Source: Bacillota bacterium
GTDB lineage: Bacteria > Bacillota > Clostridia > Acetivibrionales > DTU013
DNA length: 41,553 bases
Assembly (NCBI GenBank): GCA_029778665.1
Contig: JAKOPX010000339.1
Location: forward strand, 1 to 41,553
Direction of reading: 5' to 3'
Part shown: positions 25,525-35,237 of the stretch, in pieces
Layout of the letters: every line of letters begins with the position of its first letter
Numbering within the stretch: position 1 is the first letter of the stretch
The notes under the pieces: model-generated
Database searches by the model: none
What the model was told of the DNA's origin: nothing
The model's input: only the letters and a program-made list of their open reading frames with translations
Made by a program: the position numbers and the translations under genes

Positions 25525-26007
25525 ATGCTCTGGGTTATCATAGCGATACTGGTGGTCGCCATCGACCAGATAACGAAGTACATAGTTGTAAGCAATATCG
25601 GACCTTCGGAAATGATACCGGTAATAGACAGGTTTTTTTACCTGACGCTCCACAGGAACCCCGGCGGTGCATGGGGGATATTCCAGAACAGCAGCGTGGT
25701 TTTCCTTGTCCTGGTACCTGTGATCGCGGTATTCCTGCTCGTTGCCATTTTAAAGAGCGATGACAGGTTCCTGCGGGCTGTACTGGGACTGATACTCGGC
25801 GGCGCTGTAGGAAATTATATAGACAGGCTGGCCGGAGGGAAAGTGATCGATTTCCTGCTGTTCTATATCGGTTCATATCCTTTTCCCGTTTTCAATGCCG
25901 CCGATATCGCCGTGACATGCGGCACTATACTTCTTGCCGTCTATGTTCTGTTCATATATAAAGAACCAAAAAAAACTGATCAGGAAGAGGAAAGAAATGA
26001 GGAATGA
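25525..26007 (+). CDS. lspA: Lipoprotein signal peptidase (signal peptidase II)
   Basis: This is a 160-residue inner-membrane aspartic protease that cleaves lipoprotein signal peptides at the lipidated cysteine. The four-helix layout and all signatures are present: VAIDQITKYIV, HRNPGGAWGIF, GGAVGNYIDRLAGGKVIDF and VFNAADIAVT, the last two holding the catalytic aspartates. The ATG at 25525 is chosen for AAGGAG (25511-25516) eight bases upstream; the frame extends further but overlaps the previous gene's end. The last 11 bases overlap rluD, so the two are coupled. Confidence 0.95.
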   Translation: MLWVIIAILVVAIDQITKYIVVSNIGPSEMIPVIDRFFYLTLHRNPGGAWGIFQNSSVVFLVLVPVIAVFLLVAILKSDDRFLRAVLGLILGGAVGNYIDRLAGGKVIDFLLFYIGSYPFPVFNAADIAVTCGTILLAVYVLFIYKEPKKTDQEEERNEE

Positions 26008-26917
26008 GACCTTTGCCATAACAACCGGGGATGCCGGAAAACGTCTTGATGTCTGGCTGACAAACACTCTTGGAGATTATTCAAGGTCATATGTGGAAAG
26101 GCTCATAGAGCAGGGAAATGTGACAGTAGGCGGGAAAACGGTGAAAGCAGGCTATAAGCTCAAGGATGGCGACACGGTACAGGTCGGCATCCCTGAGCCG
26201 AAGCCGCTGGAAGTGACAGCAGAGGATATCCCGCTGGATATAATATATGAAGATGAAGACATAATCGTAATTAACAAGCCCAGGGGAATGGTTGTTCACC
26301 CTGCGGCAGGCAATTACAGCGGCACTCTCGTCAATGCGCTGCTGAAGCACTGCAGCGGTTCTCTTTCGGACATAAATGGCGTGATCAGGCCCGGTATAGT
26401 TCACAGGATAGACAAGGATACTTCGGGAGTGCTGGTCATCGCCAAAAACAACAGCGCCCATGCGATATTATCCGGCAAGCTCAAAGAACACGATGTCAAC
26501 AGGATCTATATAGCTGTTGCGGAGGGCAACGTCCCTGCCGACCGCGGGAAGGTCGACGCACCGATCGGAAGGCATCCGGTGGACAGGAAGAAGATGGCGG
26601 TCAACATGAAGAACGGAAGAAGGGCAGTTACCCACTTCAGGGTACTGGAGCGATTCAAATCCTCCACTTTGCTTGAGTTAAAGCTGGAAACCGGCAGGAC
26701 GCACCAGATCAGGGTACACATGGCTTATATCGGTCACCCGCTTGTCGGGGATACCGTATACGGGAGAAAAAAGCAGAAATACGGGTTTGAAGGCCAGGCA
26801 CTCCATGCTGCAGTACTCGGGTTCACACATCCGCGCACAGGCGAATACGTGGAATTTTCGGCTGACCCACCGCAGGAGTTCAGGGAACTGGTCGAGAAGC
26901 TTCGGCAGGAGAAATAA
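25997..26917 (+). CDS. rluD: Ribosomal large subunit pseudouridine synthase, RluD family
   Basis: This is a 306-residue RluA/RluD-type pseudouridine synthase that isomerises uridines in 23S rRNA. An S4 RNA-binding domain (SRSYVERLIEQGNVTVGGKT) precedes the catalytic domain. That domain has the motif HRIDKDTSGVLVIAK with catalytic D139, and ETGRTHQIRVHMAYIGHPLVGD near the end. The exact target uridines cannot be told. The ATG at 25997 overlaps the end of lspA and has GAGGAAAG close upstream. This lspA-rluD-pyrR order is common in Firmicutes. Confidence 0.93.
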   Translation: MRNETFAITTGDAGKRLDVWLTNTLGDYSRSYVERLIEQGNVTVGGKTVKAGYKLKDGDTVQVGIPEPKPLEVTAEDIPLDIIYEDEDIIVINKPRGMVVHPAAGNYSGTLVNALLKHCSGSLSDINGVIRPGIVHRIDKDTSGVLVIAKNNSAHAILSGKLKEHDVNRIYIAVAEGNVPADRGKVDAPIGRHPVDRKKMAVNMKNGRRAVTHFRVLERFKSSTLLELKLETGRTHQIRVHMAYIGHPLVGDTVYGRKKQKYGFEGQALHAAVLGFTHPRTGEYVEFSADPPQEFRELVEKLRQEK

Positions 26918-27044
26918 ACCGGCCAGTAGCTGTTCACGAAGCAACCACAATGCATTATCGGTCTACCCTGGATAGAATCCGGGATGAAAAACTGCGCTGT
27001 TTCTCTTTCGGCGAAAAAAATACACAATACTTTTCAAAAAGATA
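26918..27044 (+). other. Gap between rluD and the pyr promoter
   Basis: No convincing gene is visible. A bulged hairpin, CCCTGGAT with ATCCGGG (26966-26983), has no T tract and is not a good terminator. Confidence 0.5.
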
Positions 27045-27074
27045 TGGACAATTTGCGACCTGGTATGTTAATAT
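27045..27074 (+). promoter_or_regulatory. Probable pyr operon promoter
   Basis: TGGACA (27045-27050) and TAATAT (27069-27074) are 18 bases apart, just upstream of the PyrR-binding element. The -10 box is imperfect, and TATAAA at 27072-27077 is an alternative. Confidence 0.5.
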
Positions 27075-27093
27075 AAACTGGAATTTGAAAAAA

Positions 27094-27198
27094 CCTTTTA
27101 ATTAGTCCTGTGAGGCTGGAAGGGTATCATATAGGTATTGTGTTTTGCAGGCTTTGCCTGTGATATTATGCTTCCTGCCGCGGACAGGAAGCTTTTTT
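27094..27198 (+). promoter_or_regulatory. PyrR-responsive transcription attenuator
   Basis: The PyrR-binding loop AGTCCTGTGAGGCT (27103-27116) matches the known consensus AGUCCnGnGAGGYU. CCTT (27094-27097) with AAGG (27120-27123) would close the anti-antiterminator stem. The terminator is GCTTCCTG (27170-27177) with CAGGAAGC (27185-27192) and six Ts. GGAAG and TATCA (27118-27129) can instead pair with TGATA and CTTCC (27161-27175) as the antiterminator. UMP-bound PyrR stabilises the first stem and so promotes termination. Confidence 0.92.
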
Positions 27199-27233
27199 AG
27201 TATATATCTGTACTCATTCTGAGATTATCATGA

Positions 27234-27807
<574 letters not shown>

Positions 27808-27809
<2 letters not shown>

Positions 27810-27836
27810 GCAGGGTCTGTTCCTTGCTCTTTTTTT
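27808..27836 (+). terminator. Intra-operon terminator between pyrR and pyrB
   Basis: GAGCAGGG (27808-27815) pairs with TCCTTGCTC (27821-27829), including one G-U pair, and seven Ts follow. It starts on the pyrR stop codon. No second PyrR-binding motif is seen before it. Confidence 0.7.
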
Positions 27837-27901
27837 AAAATATGCAGGCACGCACAGGCTATCATTCGGTTGGTCAATTCTGCAAAAAGGCGGTATATCA
27901 T

Positions 27902-28840
27902 ATGATTCTGAAATCCAAAGATCTGCTTGGACTTAAGGATATGTCTGCTGAAGAAATCGAATACATCCTGGATACTGCAAAAACGATGAAATATGTTCTG
28001 ACCTCAAACAGCAAAAGGACGCCTCATCTCCAGGGCAAGTCCATAGTTACGCTTTTTTATGAGAACAGTACCAGGACGAGGCTTTCATTCGAGCTCGCAT
28101 CAAAGTATATGAGCGCAAGCTCGGCAAATATCAACTCTTCCGGCAGCAGTGTGGCAAAGGGAGAATCTCTCATAGACACGGGTAAAACCATCGATATGAT
28201 GGGAACCGACGTCATAGTCATAAGGCATCCGCAATCCGGCGCTCCGCACCTTCTGGCAAAGCATGTCAAAGCGTCCGTGATCAACGCGGGAGACGGGATG
28301 AACGAGCATCCCACGCAAGCTCTGCTTGACATGTTCACTATCAGGGAGAAGAAAGGGACACTGAAGGGACTGAAGGTTGCAATAATCGGCGACATCTACC
28401 ACAGCAGGGTTGCAAGGAGCAACATCTGGGGGCTTACAAAAATGGGTGCCGAAGTGTCGCTTGCAGGACCTGCAACGCTGATACCTCCAAAGCTGGAAAT
28501 GACAGGCGTAAGGGTCTACAGCACAGTGCATGAGGCACTGATGGATGCAGACGTGGTAATAGCGCTGAGGATGCAGCTCGAACGCCAGAAAAAAGCGCTG
28601 TTCCCTTCGATAAGGGAGTATTCCAGGTTCTTCGGGCTGGATGAAAACAGGCTGCGGCTGGCAAAAAAAGATGTGCTTATCATGCACCCGGGGCCTGTCA
28701 ACCGCGGAGTGGAACTGTCGAGTGCCGTTGCGGACCATGATCAGTCTGCGATAAATGAACAGGTCACCAATGGCGTGGCAGTAAGAATGGCGTTGCTTTA
28801 TCTTCTGACCAGGAGGGGAACCAATGAAGCTGCTGATTAG
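27902..28840 (+). CDS. pyrB: Aspartate carbamoyltransferase, catalytic subunit
   Basis: This is a 312-residue enzyme that joins carbamoyl phosphate and aspartate in the first committed step of pyrimidine synthesis. The carbamoyl phosphate loop STRTR (residues 56-60, [13 protein letters not shown]) is intact, as are [15 protein letters not shown] and [10 protein letters not shown], which contact the substrates. No pyrI regulatory gene follows, so it is probably the unregulated trimer. The ATG at 27902 is chosen with AAGGCGG eight bases upstream; the frame is open 20 codons earlier, close to the preceding terminator. Its 3' end overlaps pyrC by 17 bases. Confidence 0.95.
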   Translation: MILKSKDLLGLKDMSAEEIEYILDTAKTMKYVLTSNSKRTPHLQGKSIVTLFYENSTRTRLSFELASKYMSASSANINSSGSSVAKGESLIDTGKTIDMMGTDVIVIRHPQSGAPHLLAKHVKASVINAGDGMNEHPTQALLDMFTIREKKGTLKGLKVAIIGDIYHSRVARSNIWGLTKMGAEVSLAGPATLIPPKLEMTGVRVYSTVHEALMDADVVIALRMQLERQKKALFPSIREYSRFFGLDENRLRLAKKDVLIMHPGPVNRGVELSSAVADHDQSAINEQVTNGVAVRMALLYLLTRRGTNEAAD

Positions 28841-30110
28841 GAACGGGCATGTGATCGATGTGAAGACCGGGATCGATGGAATTTACGATCTGCTGGTCGA
28901 GAATGGCAGGATCGCAGGGATATCAACGGGAATAGACCCGGAAGGATGCGAAGTTATAGATGCCACCGGCAAATACGTATTGCCCGGTCTGGTGGATGCC
29001 CACTGCCATCTCAGGGATCCGGGCTACGAATACAAGGAGGATATTGAAAGCGGCACCAGGAGCGCGGCCAAGGGAGGCTTTACTTCGGTCGCCTGCATGC
29101 CCAATACGGACCCTGTCACAGACAATGAATCGGTCGTAAAATACATACTGAATAAGGCAAAAAACGAAGGATATGTGAATGTATATCCGATAGGGGCCAT
29201 CACCAAAGGCCTGAAAGGAGAGGAACTTGCCGAAATAGGAGAATTGAAGTTCGCTGGCGCAGTCGCCGTATCTGATGACGGAAGACCGGTTAAAAGCTCA
29301 TCTTTGATGAAAAAGGCCATGCAGTATGCATCCATGTTTGACATCGCCATAATATCCCACTGCGAAGATACGGACCTTGCCGAGGACGGAGTGATGAACG
29401 AGGGATACACATCGACGGTACTCGGGCTTAAAGGCATACCGGCCGCGGCCGAAGAAACAATGGTGGCCCGCGAGCTTATCCTTTCCGAATACCTGGACAT
29501 ACCGATCCATATCGCGCATGTAAGCACTGCATTGTCGGTGGAACTCATCAGGAACGCCAAGAAACGGGGAGTCAGGGTGACCTGCGAAACGTGTCCTCAC
29601 TATTTCTCGCTGACAGAAGAGGCCTGCATGGGGTACGACACGAATGCCAAGGTCAACCCTCCGCTCAGGACCGCAAGGGACGTGCAGGCGGTCATCGAAG
29701 GCATTGCTGATGGCACCATAGATATCATCGCAACAGACCATGCGCCTCATCATATCGATGAAAAAAGAGTGGAATTCAGCCTGGCTGCCAACGGCATGGT
29801 GGGCTTCGAAACCGCGCTGCCGCTTGCAGTCACTAAGCTGGTAAAGCCAGGGATCATCACGATGAAAAAGCTGGTCGAAAAAATGAGCTTCAATCCTGCA
29901 AGGCTGCTCGGTATCAGCAAGGGTACGCTGGAACCCGGAAGTACTGCAGATATAACGATCGTGGATATCGATGCAAAATTTACGGTCGATCCTGTGCGCT
30001 TCGAATCCAGGTCAAAGAATTCACCATTCGGAGGAATGGAACTCTACGGCCTTGTCTGGTGCACGATCGTAAACGGCAGGCCCGTAGTGAGCGAAGGAGT
30101 ATTGCTGTAG
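28824..30110 (+). CDS. pyrC: Dihydroorotase, class I
   Basis: This is a 428-residue amidohydrolase that cyclises carbamoyl aspartate to dihydroorotate. The metal motif [10 protein letters not shown] (58-67), a later HCED histidine (about 178), IAHVST (about 231) and ATDHAPHH (about 304) make up the binuclear zinc site. Its length and pattern are those of the class I enzymes of Gram-positive bacteria. AGGAGGGG, inside the end of pyrB, lies before the ATG, so translation is coupled. pyrF starts 13 bases after the stop. Confidence 0.95.
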   Translation: MKLLIRNGHVIDVKTGIDGIYDLLVENGRIAGISTGIDPEGCEVIDATGKYVLPGLVDAHCHLRDPGYEYKEDIESGTRSAAKGGFTSVACMPNTDPVTDNESVVKYILNKAKNEGYVNVYPIGAITKGLKGEELAEIGELKFAGAVAVSDDGRPVKSSSLMKKAMQYASMFDIAIISHCEDTDLAEDGVMNEGYTSTVLGLKGIPAAAEETMVARELILSEYLDIPIHIAHVSTALSVELIRNAKKRGVRVTCETCPHYFSLTEEACMGYDTNAKVNPPLRTARDVQAVIEGIADGTIDIIATDHAPHHIDEKRVEFSLAANGMVGFETALPLAVTKLVKPGIITMKKLVEKMSFNPARLLGISKGTLEPGSTADITIVDIDAKFTVDPVRFESRSKNSPFGGMELYGLVWCTIVNGRPVVSEGVLL

Positions 30111-30123
30111 AGGAGTTGTGCGA

Positions 30124-31065
30124 ATGTTTGTCGACAGGTTGACAGAAAGTATCAAAAAATGTGGCAACCCTTCAGTTGCCGGACTCGATCCTAAGCTCGG
30201 GTACATACCTTCCGGCATAAAGGAGAAAGCTTTCCGCGAATATGGAACAGGATTCGCCGGTGCGGCTGAGGCGATCCTGGAATTCAACAAAAGGCTGATA
30301 GATGCGCTCTGTGATGTCGTACCTGCCGTAAAACCTCAGCTTGCCTATTACGAAATGTACGGCGCCGAAGGCATCCGTGCCTTTGCCGAGACCTGCAGGT
30401 ACGCCAGGGCACGGGGAATGATAGTAATCGCGGATGGTAAGCGCAATGACATTGGCTCCACCGCCCAGGCCTATTCGGCCGCATATCTTGGAAAGACGGA
30501 TATAGAGGGCACTGTTTTTTCGGCTTTTGACACCGATGCGCTTACTGTCAACCCATACCTCGGCATAGACGGCGTAAAGCCGTTCATTGACGAATGCGCC
30601 GCTTCAGGAAGGGGCATATTCGTGCTCGTGAAAACTTCAAACAGGTCATCGGGACAGATACAGGACCTGGTCACCCAGGACGGCAGGCATGTATACGAAA
30701 AAGTGGCAGAACTGGTCGACGAATGGAGCGATGCTGCTGTCGGAAGGAGCGGCTACAGCAGCATCGGCGCTGTAGTTGGAGCTACATATCCTGAACAGGC
30801 ACGCGTTCTCAGAAAGATAATGAAAAAATCATATTTCCTCGTGCCAGGTTATGGCGCCCAGGGAGGCACTGCGCAGGATGCAGCATGCGCTTTCAATGAT
30901 GACGGTCTCGGCGCGATCGTAAACGCTTCAAGGAGCATCATGTGCGCGTGGCAATCCGAAGCCTGGTCGGGAAAGTACGGAGAAGGCGGGTTTGACCAGG
31001 CTGCAAGGGACGAAGCGATCAGGATGCGGGAAGACCTGAGGCAGGCGCTGGAGGCAAGGAAATAA
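30124..31065 (+). CDS. pyrF: Orotidine-5'-phosphate decarboxylase, group 2
   Basis: This is a 313-residue enzyme that makes UMP by decarboxylating OMP. It belongs to the longer group 2 form. The catalytic motif is ADGKRNDIGSTAQAY (Lys and Asp pair), with AGLDPKLGYIP near the N-terminus and VPGYGAQGGTAQD in the phosphate-binding part. The ATG at 30124 is chosen over a GTG two codons earlier because AGAGGAG (30110-30116) is better placed. A 69-base gap separates it from carB. That is where carA might be expected, but no open frame is there. Confidence 0.94.
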   Translation: MFVDRLTESIKKCGNPSVAGLDPKLGYIPSGIKEKAFREYGTGFAGAAEAILEFNKRLIDALCDVVPAVKPQLAYYEMYGAEGIRAFAETCRYARARGMIVIADGKRNDIGSTAQAYSAAYLGKTDIEGTVFSAFDTDALTVNPYLGIDGVKPFIDECAASGRGIFVLVKTSNRSSGQIQDLVTQDGRHVYEKVAELVDEWSDAAVGRSGYSSIGAVVGATYPEQARVLRKIMKKSYFLVPGYGAQGGTAQDAACAFNDDGLGAIVNASRSIMCAWQSEAWSGKYGEGGFDQAARDEAIRMREDLRQALEARK

Positions 31066-31134
31066 GCGCATGATCAGGAACAGCGCAAAAACATAAGCAG
31101 AAAGGCAGAGGCTGACTAACGAAAGGAGATAAGA

Positions 31135-34100
31135 ATGCCAAGACGTAATGATGTCAATAAAGTCCTTGTAATAGGTTCAGGGCCGATAGTCATCGGTCAG
31201 GCCGCGGAATTTGACTATGCAGGAACCCAGGCCTGCCGTGCGCTGAAGGAGGAAGGCCTGGAGGTTGTCCTGGTAAACAGCAACCCTGCTACGATAATGA
31301 CCGACAAGAATATGGCAGATAAAGTATATTTGGAACCCCTGGACGCGGAGACTCTTAAAAAGATCATCGCCAGGGAAAGGCCCGACAGCATGCTTCCGAC
31401 ACTGGGGGGCCAGACAGGCCTGAACCTGGCAATGGAACTTGCCGAATCCGGTTTCCTGGACGAGATGGGAGTAAAACTGCTGGGTACAGCGACTAAAGCG
31501 ATCAAAATGGCTGAAGACAGGCAGGCTTTCAAGGACGCGATGGAGTCCGCAGGTGAACCGTGTGTTGCAAGCAAAGTAGTGACATCAACGGAGGAGGCAC
31601 TGGAATTTGCGGATGAAATCGGATACCCGGTGATAGTAAGGCCTGCGTATACGCTGGGCGGCACCGGGGGAGGCATAGCAGCCGACAGGGACCAGCTTTC
31701 ATGGATAGCTTCGAATGGACTGAGGCTCAGCCGTGTCGGCCAGGTTCTTATAGAGAAATGCATATCCGGCTGGAAGGAAATCGAATTCGAAGTAATGCGG
31801 GACGGGAAAGGAAATGCTGTTATAATATGCGGAATGGAGAACGTTGATCCTGTTGGCGTACACACGGGAGACAGCATAGTAGTGGCACCGTGTCTGACGC
31901 TTTCGGATCAGGAATACAGGATGCTGCATGACGCAGCAATAAAGATCATAAATACCCTGGAGATAGAGGGAGGATGCAATGTCCAGTTTGCATTGCATCC
32001 CTCAGGAAAAGAATATGCGGTCATCGAAGTCAATCCGAGGGTGAGCCGCTCATCGGCTCTTGCTTCAAAAGCCTCAGGTTATCCCATTGCAAGGGTGGCC
32101 ACAAAGATAGCAATCGGCTATTCACTCGATGAGATCGGAAACAAGGCTGCTGGTAAGACCCTAAAATCCTTTGAGCCGGTCCTGGATTACATAGTGCTGA
32201 AGATACCCAAATGGCCGTTCGACAAGTTCGTCCGTGCCGACAGGACGCTAGGAACACAGATGAAGGCGACCGGAGAGGTCATGGCAATAAGCGATACCTT
32301 TGAAGGAGCCCTGATGAAGGCCGTAAGGTCGCTTGAACTCGGTATTTCCACACTTGAGCAGCAGATGTTCAGGAATTACAGTGCCGAAGAAATCGAATCG
32401 AAACTTGCCAAAGCCGATGACGAAAGGCTGTTTGCGATAGCGGAAGCGCTGAGGAGAGGCGTTACTGTAGAAAGGGTATATGAAATAACCAAAATCGATC
32501 CGTGGTTCCTGAACAGGATCCTGAACATCGTAAGGATGGAGGAATCCCTCAAAATGCGGACAAAGGAGACGCTTGATCCGGATACAGTCCGCAGGGCCAA
32601 GGAAATGGGATTCACGGACGAAACGATAGCAGGATACACCGGATGCAGTCCCGATGACATCAGGGAACTCAGGAAATCGTACGGAGTAAATGCAGCATTC
32701 AGATCTGTAGATACTTGCACCGGCCATTTCGAAGCGGTGTCGCCATATTATTATTCCGTTTACGGACAATGCGGCAAAACTGCAGGTTCTGACAAAAGGA
32801 AGATCATGGTCATCGGATCCGGCCCCATACGAATAGGCCAGGGAATCGAGTTCGACTACTGTTCGGTGCATTCTGTCTGGGCGCTTAAGGAACTTGGATA
32901 TGAGACAGTCATTGCAAACAACAATCCTGAGACGGTCAGCACTGATTTCGATACTGCGGACAGGCTGTATTTCGAGCCTCTGACAGTCGAGGACGTCATG
33001 AATATCATAGAGTATGAAAAGCCTGAGGGCGTTATAGTGCAGTTCGGCGGCCAGACGGCAATTAAACTGGTCAACAGTCTGAACAGGCTTGGCGTCAGGA
33101 TACTCGGAACCCAGGCCTGTGACGTCGATGCGGCCGAAGACAGGGAAAAGTTCGACGGTATACTTGAAAAGGTCGGCATACCCAGGCCGAAAGGAAAGGC
33201 CGTCTTTACGCTCGAAGAGGCGCTGGCTGCCGCAAATGAGCTGATTTACCCGGTGCTGGTGCGCCCGTCTTATGTCCTTGGCGGTCAGGGGATGGAAATA
33301 GCTTATAACGACAAGGATATCATCGAGTTCATGGGGATCATCAACAGGGTCAGGCAGGAGCATCCGGTCCTGATCGACAAGTACCTGATGGGGAAAGAGA
33401 TAGAAGTCGATGCCATATCCGACGGAGAAGATATCCTTATACCAGGCATAATGGAACACCTGGAACGCGCCGGAGTACACTCGGGTGACAGTATATCGGT
33501 TTATCCGGCCATTTCCCTGGGCCGGCCGGTCGTTGACAAAATAGTCGACTACACGGAGAGGCTGGCAAAGGCACTGAATGTGGTTGGCATGATCAACATC
33601 CAGTACGTGCTTTACAATGACGAGATATATGTCCTTGAGGTAAACCCCAGGTCGAGCAGGACCGTGCCGTACATAAGCAAGGTCACAGGCATACCGATGG
33701 TGAACGTGGCAACGAAGGTAATGACCGGAATGAAACTGAAAGATCTGGGATACGGGACAGGATTGTACGGAACGAAGGACCATGTGGCCATAAAAGTGCC
33801 CGTCTTCTCTTTTGAAAAGCTGCATGACGTGGATGTGAGCCTGGGGCCGGAAATGAAATCCACGGGTGAAGTCCTCGGCATAGGCAGGAATTTCCATGAA
33901 GCGCTTTATAAAGGCATGATGGCCACCGGGATGAAGCTGCCTTCGCCGGGAGGAGGTATCCTTATGACTGTAAGGGATTCGGACAAAACAGAATTGATCG
34001 GCATTGCTGAACAGTTTGAAAAGCTTGGATTCACGCTTTGGGCTACTGGCAAGACTGCAAGGACGCTCAATATGCACGGCATAGCCACAAATGCGGTGAA

Positions 34101-34347
34101 AAAGATAGGGGAAGGCTCTCCCGACCTGCTGGATCTGATATCTTCAGGAAAGATAGACCTTGTGATAAACACCCCGACAAGGGGAAGACAGCCGGAAAGG
34201 GACGGATTCAGGATACGGCGGAAAGCTGTGGAAATGTCGATACCGTGCCTGACTTCACTTGATACCGCCAGGGCGGTGCTTGACTGCATACGAATGAAAC
34301 AGCAGGGCATGATCCCGGATGTGACGGAACTGGGTGAATTAAGCTGA
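31135..34347 (+). CDS. carB: Carbamoyl phosphate synthase, large subunit
   Basis: This is a 1070-residue ammonia-activating subunit that makes carbamoyl phosphate for pyrimidines and arginine. Two homologous ATP-grasp halves are seen, beginning VLVIGSGPIVIGQAAEFDY and IMVIGSGPIRIGQGIEFDY. Each has its glycine-rich ATP loop (YTLGGTGGGIA, YVLGGQGMEIA) and metal-binding ENPR-like strand (VIEVNPRVSRSS, VLEVNPRSSRTV). A C-terminal MGS-like domain (about 940-1070, GFTLWATGKTARTL, VINTPTRG) is the allosteric site. AAAGGAG lies six bases upstream of the ATG. The glutaminase partner carA is not in the window, so it must be encoded elsewhere or replaced. Confidence 0.97.
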   Translation: MPRRNDVNKVLVIGSGPIVIGQAAEFDYAGTQACRALKEEGLEVVLVNSNPATIMTDKNMADKVYLEPLDAETLKKIIARERPDSMLPTLGGQTGLNLAMELAESGFLDEMGVKLLGTATKAIKMAEDRQAFKDAMESAGEPCVASKVVTSTEEALEFADEIGYPVIVRPAYTLGGTGGGIAADRDQLSWIASNGLRLSRVGQVLIEKCISGWKEIEFEVMRDGKGNAVIICGMENVDPVGVHTGDSIVVAPCLTLSDQEYRMLHDAAIKIINTLEIEGGCNVQFALHPSGKEYAVIEVNPRVSRSSALASKASGYPIARVATKIAIGYSLDEIGNKAAGKTLKSFEPVLDYIVLKIPKWPFDKFVRADRTLGTQMKATGEVMAISDTFEGALMKAVRSLELGISTLEQQMFRNYSAEEIESKLAKADDERLFAIAEALRRGVTVERVYEITKIDPWFLNRILNIVRMEESLKMRTKETLDPDTVRRAKEMGFTDETIAGYTGCSPDDIRELRKSYGVNAAFRSVDTCTGHFEAVSPYYYSVYGQCGKTAGSDKRKIMVIGSGPIRIGQGIEFDYCSVHSVWALKELGYETVIANNNPETVSTDFDTADRLYFEPLTVEDVMNIIEYEKPEGVIVQFGGQTAIKLVNSLNRLGVRILGTQACDVDAAEDREKFDGILEKVGIPRPKGKAVFTLEEALAAANELIYPVLVRPSYVLGGQGMEIAYNDKDIIEFMGIINRVRQEHPVLIDKYLMGKEIEVDAISDGEDILIPGIMEHLERAGVHSGDSISVYPAISLGRPVVDKIVDYTERLAKALNVVGMINIQYVLYNDEIYVLEVNPRSSRTVPYISKVTGIPMVNVATKVMTGMKLKDLGYGTGLYGTKDHVAIKVPVFSFEKLHDVDVSLGPEMKSTGEVLGIGRNFHEALYKGMMATGMKLPSPGGGILMTVRDSDKTELIGIAEQFEKLGFTLWATGKTARTLNMHGIATNAVKKIGEGSPDLLDLISSGKIDLVINTPTRGRQPERDGFRIRRKAVEMSIPCLTSLDTARAVLDCIRMKQQGMIPDVTELGELS

Positions 34348-34396
34348 TTTTTTGCTGACGCTGACAATATTTACACAAAAGAAAAAGGAGGTAAAT

Positions 34397-35182
34397 ATGT
34401 CAAAACTGCTCAGAGAAGTAATTATCGGTGTGGAGAAGGCAGCGAAGGGTATTTACAGGATGACCGTTGCATCGGCGCACATTTCTTCCAATGCCGTGCC
34501 GGGACAGTTCGTCAACATCAAGTGCTGCGACGGTACACAGGCGCTTCTGCGGCGCCCTGTCAGCATTTGCTCGGTCGACAGGGCGGAAGGAAAGTTTGAC
34601 CTTTATTTCCAGGTAAAAGGCACCGGGACAGAAATGCTTGCAAGAAAAAAAAGCGGCGAGTTCCTGGACATTATCGGACCGCTCGGCAACGGATTCGACC
34701 TGGATATAGCGCATAGGCGCATTGCCGTCGTAGGAGGCGGGATCGGGATATTTCCGCTGCTTTTCCTGCTGAATGAAAGCAAAGCGGTAGTTAAGAGGTC
34801 GTATCTCGGCTTTCGTTCATCGGAACAGATCCTGCTCCTGGAAGAATTCAGGCAGAGGTCCACTTCACTTGAGACAGCCACCGAGGACGGAAGCTTCGGT
34901 ACAAAGGGTTTTGTCACTGATCTGCTGGAAAGGGACATTTTATCAGAAGAGTTTGATATGATATATGCGTGCGGACCGTATCCGATGCTCAGGAAAGTAA
35001 GTGAAATCGCTGAGAAACATGGCATCAGGTGCCAGGTATCGATGGAACAGAGGATGGGATGCGGGTTTGGCGCCTGCCTGACCTGTGCCTGCAAAACTTA
35101 TGCAGATGACGGTACGAGCCATTATGTCCGTGTGTGCAGTGACGGTCCGGTGTTCAACAGCAAAGAAGTTGTGTTCGAATAA
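34397..35182 (+). CDS. pyrK: Dihydroorotate dehydrogenase electron-transfer subunit
   Basis: This is a 261-residue iron-sulfur flavoprotein that passes electrons from dihydroorotate dehydrogenase (PyrD) to NAD+. An FAD-binding barrel (LLRRPVSICSVD) and an NAD-binding domain (IAVVGGGIGIFPL) are followed by a C-terminal 2Fe-2S cysteine cluster, GCGFGACLTCACKTY with a last VRVC. The ATG at 34397 follows AAAGGAGG by five to six bases; an earlier in-frame start at 34352 overlaps nothing useful. It pairs with the pyrD gene 55 bases downstream. Confidence 0.95.
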   Translation: MSKLLREVIIGVEKAAKGIYRMTVASAHISSNAVPGQFVNIKCCDGTQALLRRPVSICSVDRAEGKFDLYFQVKGTGTEMLARKKSGEFLDIIGPLGNGFDLDIAHRRIAVVGGGIGIFPLLFLLNESKAVVKRSYLGFRSSEQILLLEEFRQRSTSLETATEDGSFGTKGFVTDLLERDILSEEFDMIYACGPYPMLRKVSEIAEKHGIRCQVSMEQRMGCGFGACLTCACKTYADDGTSHYVRVCSDGPVFNSKEVVFE

Positions 35183-35237
35183 TACAGTGCAGTCTTGGAA
35201 AACGCTTACAGGATAATCAGGCTGGATGGAGGATATG

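Noticed and set aside
26966..26983. Terminator after rluD
   Set aside because: The stem has a bulge and is followed by ATGAAAAACTG, not a T tract.
32248..34077. A 609-codon minus-strand open frame opposite carB
   Set aside because: Exactly opposite a fully conserved gene; histidine- and tyrosine-rich composition is typical of antisense translation.
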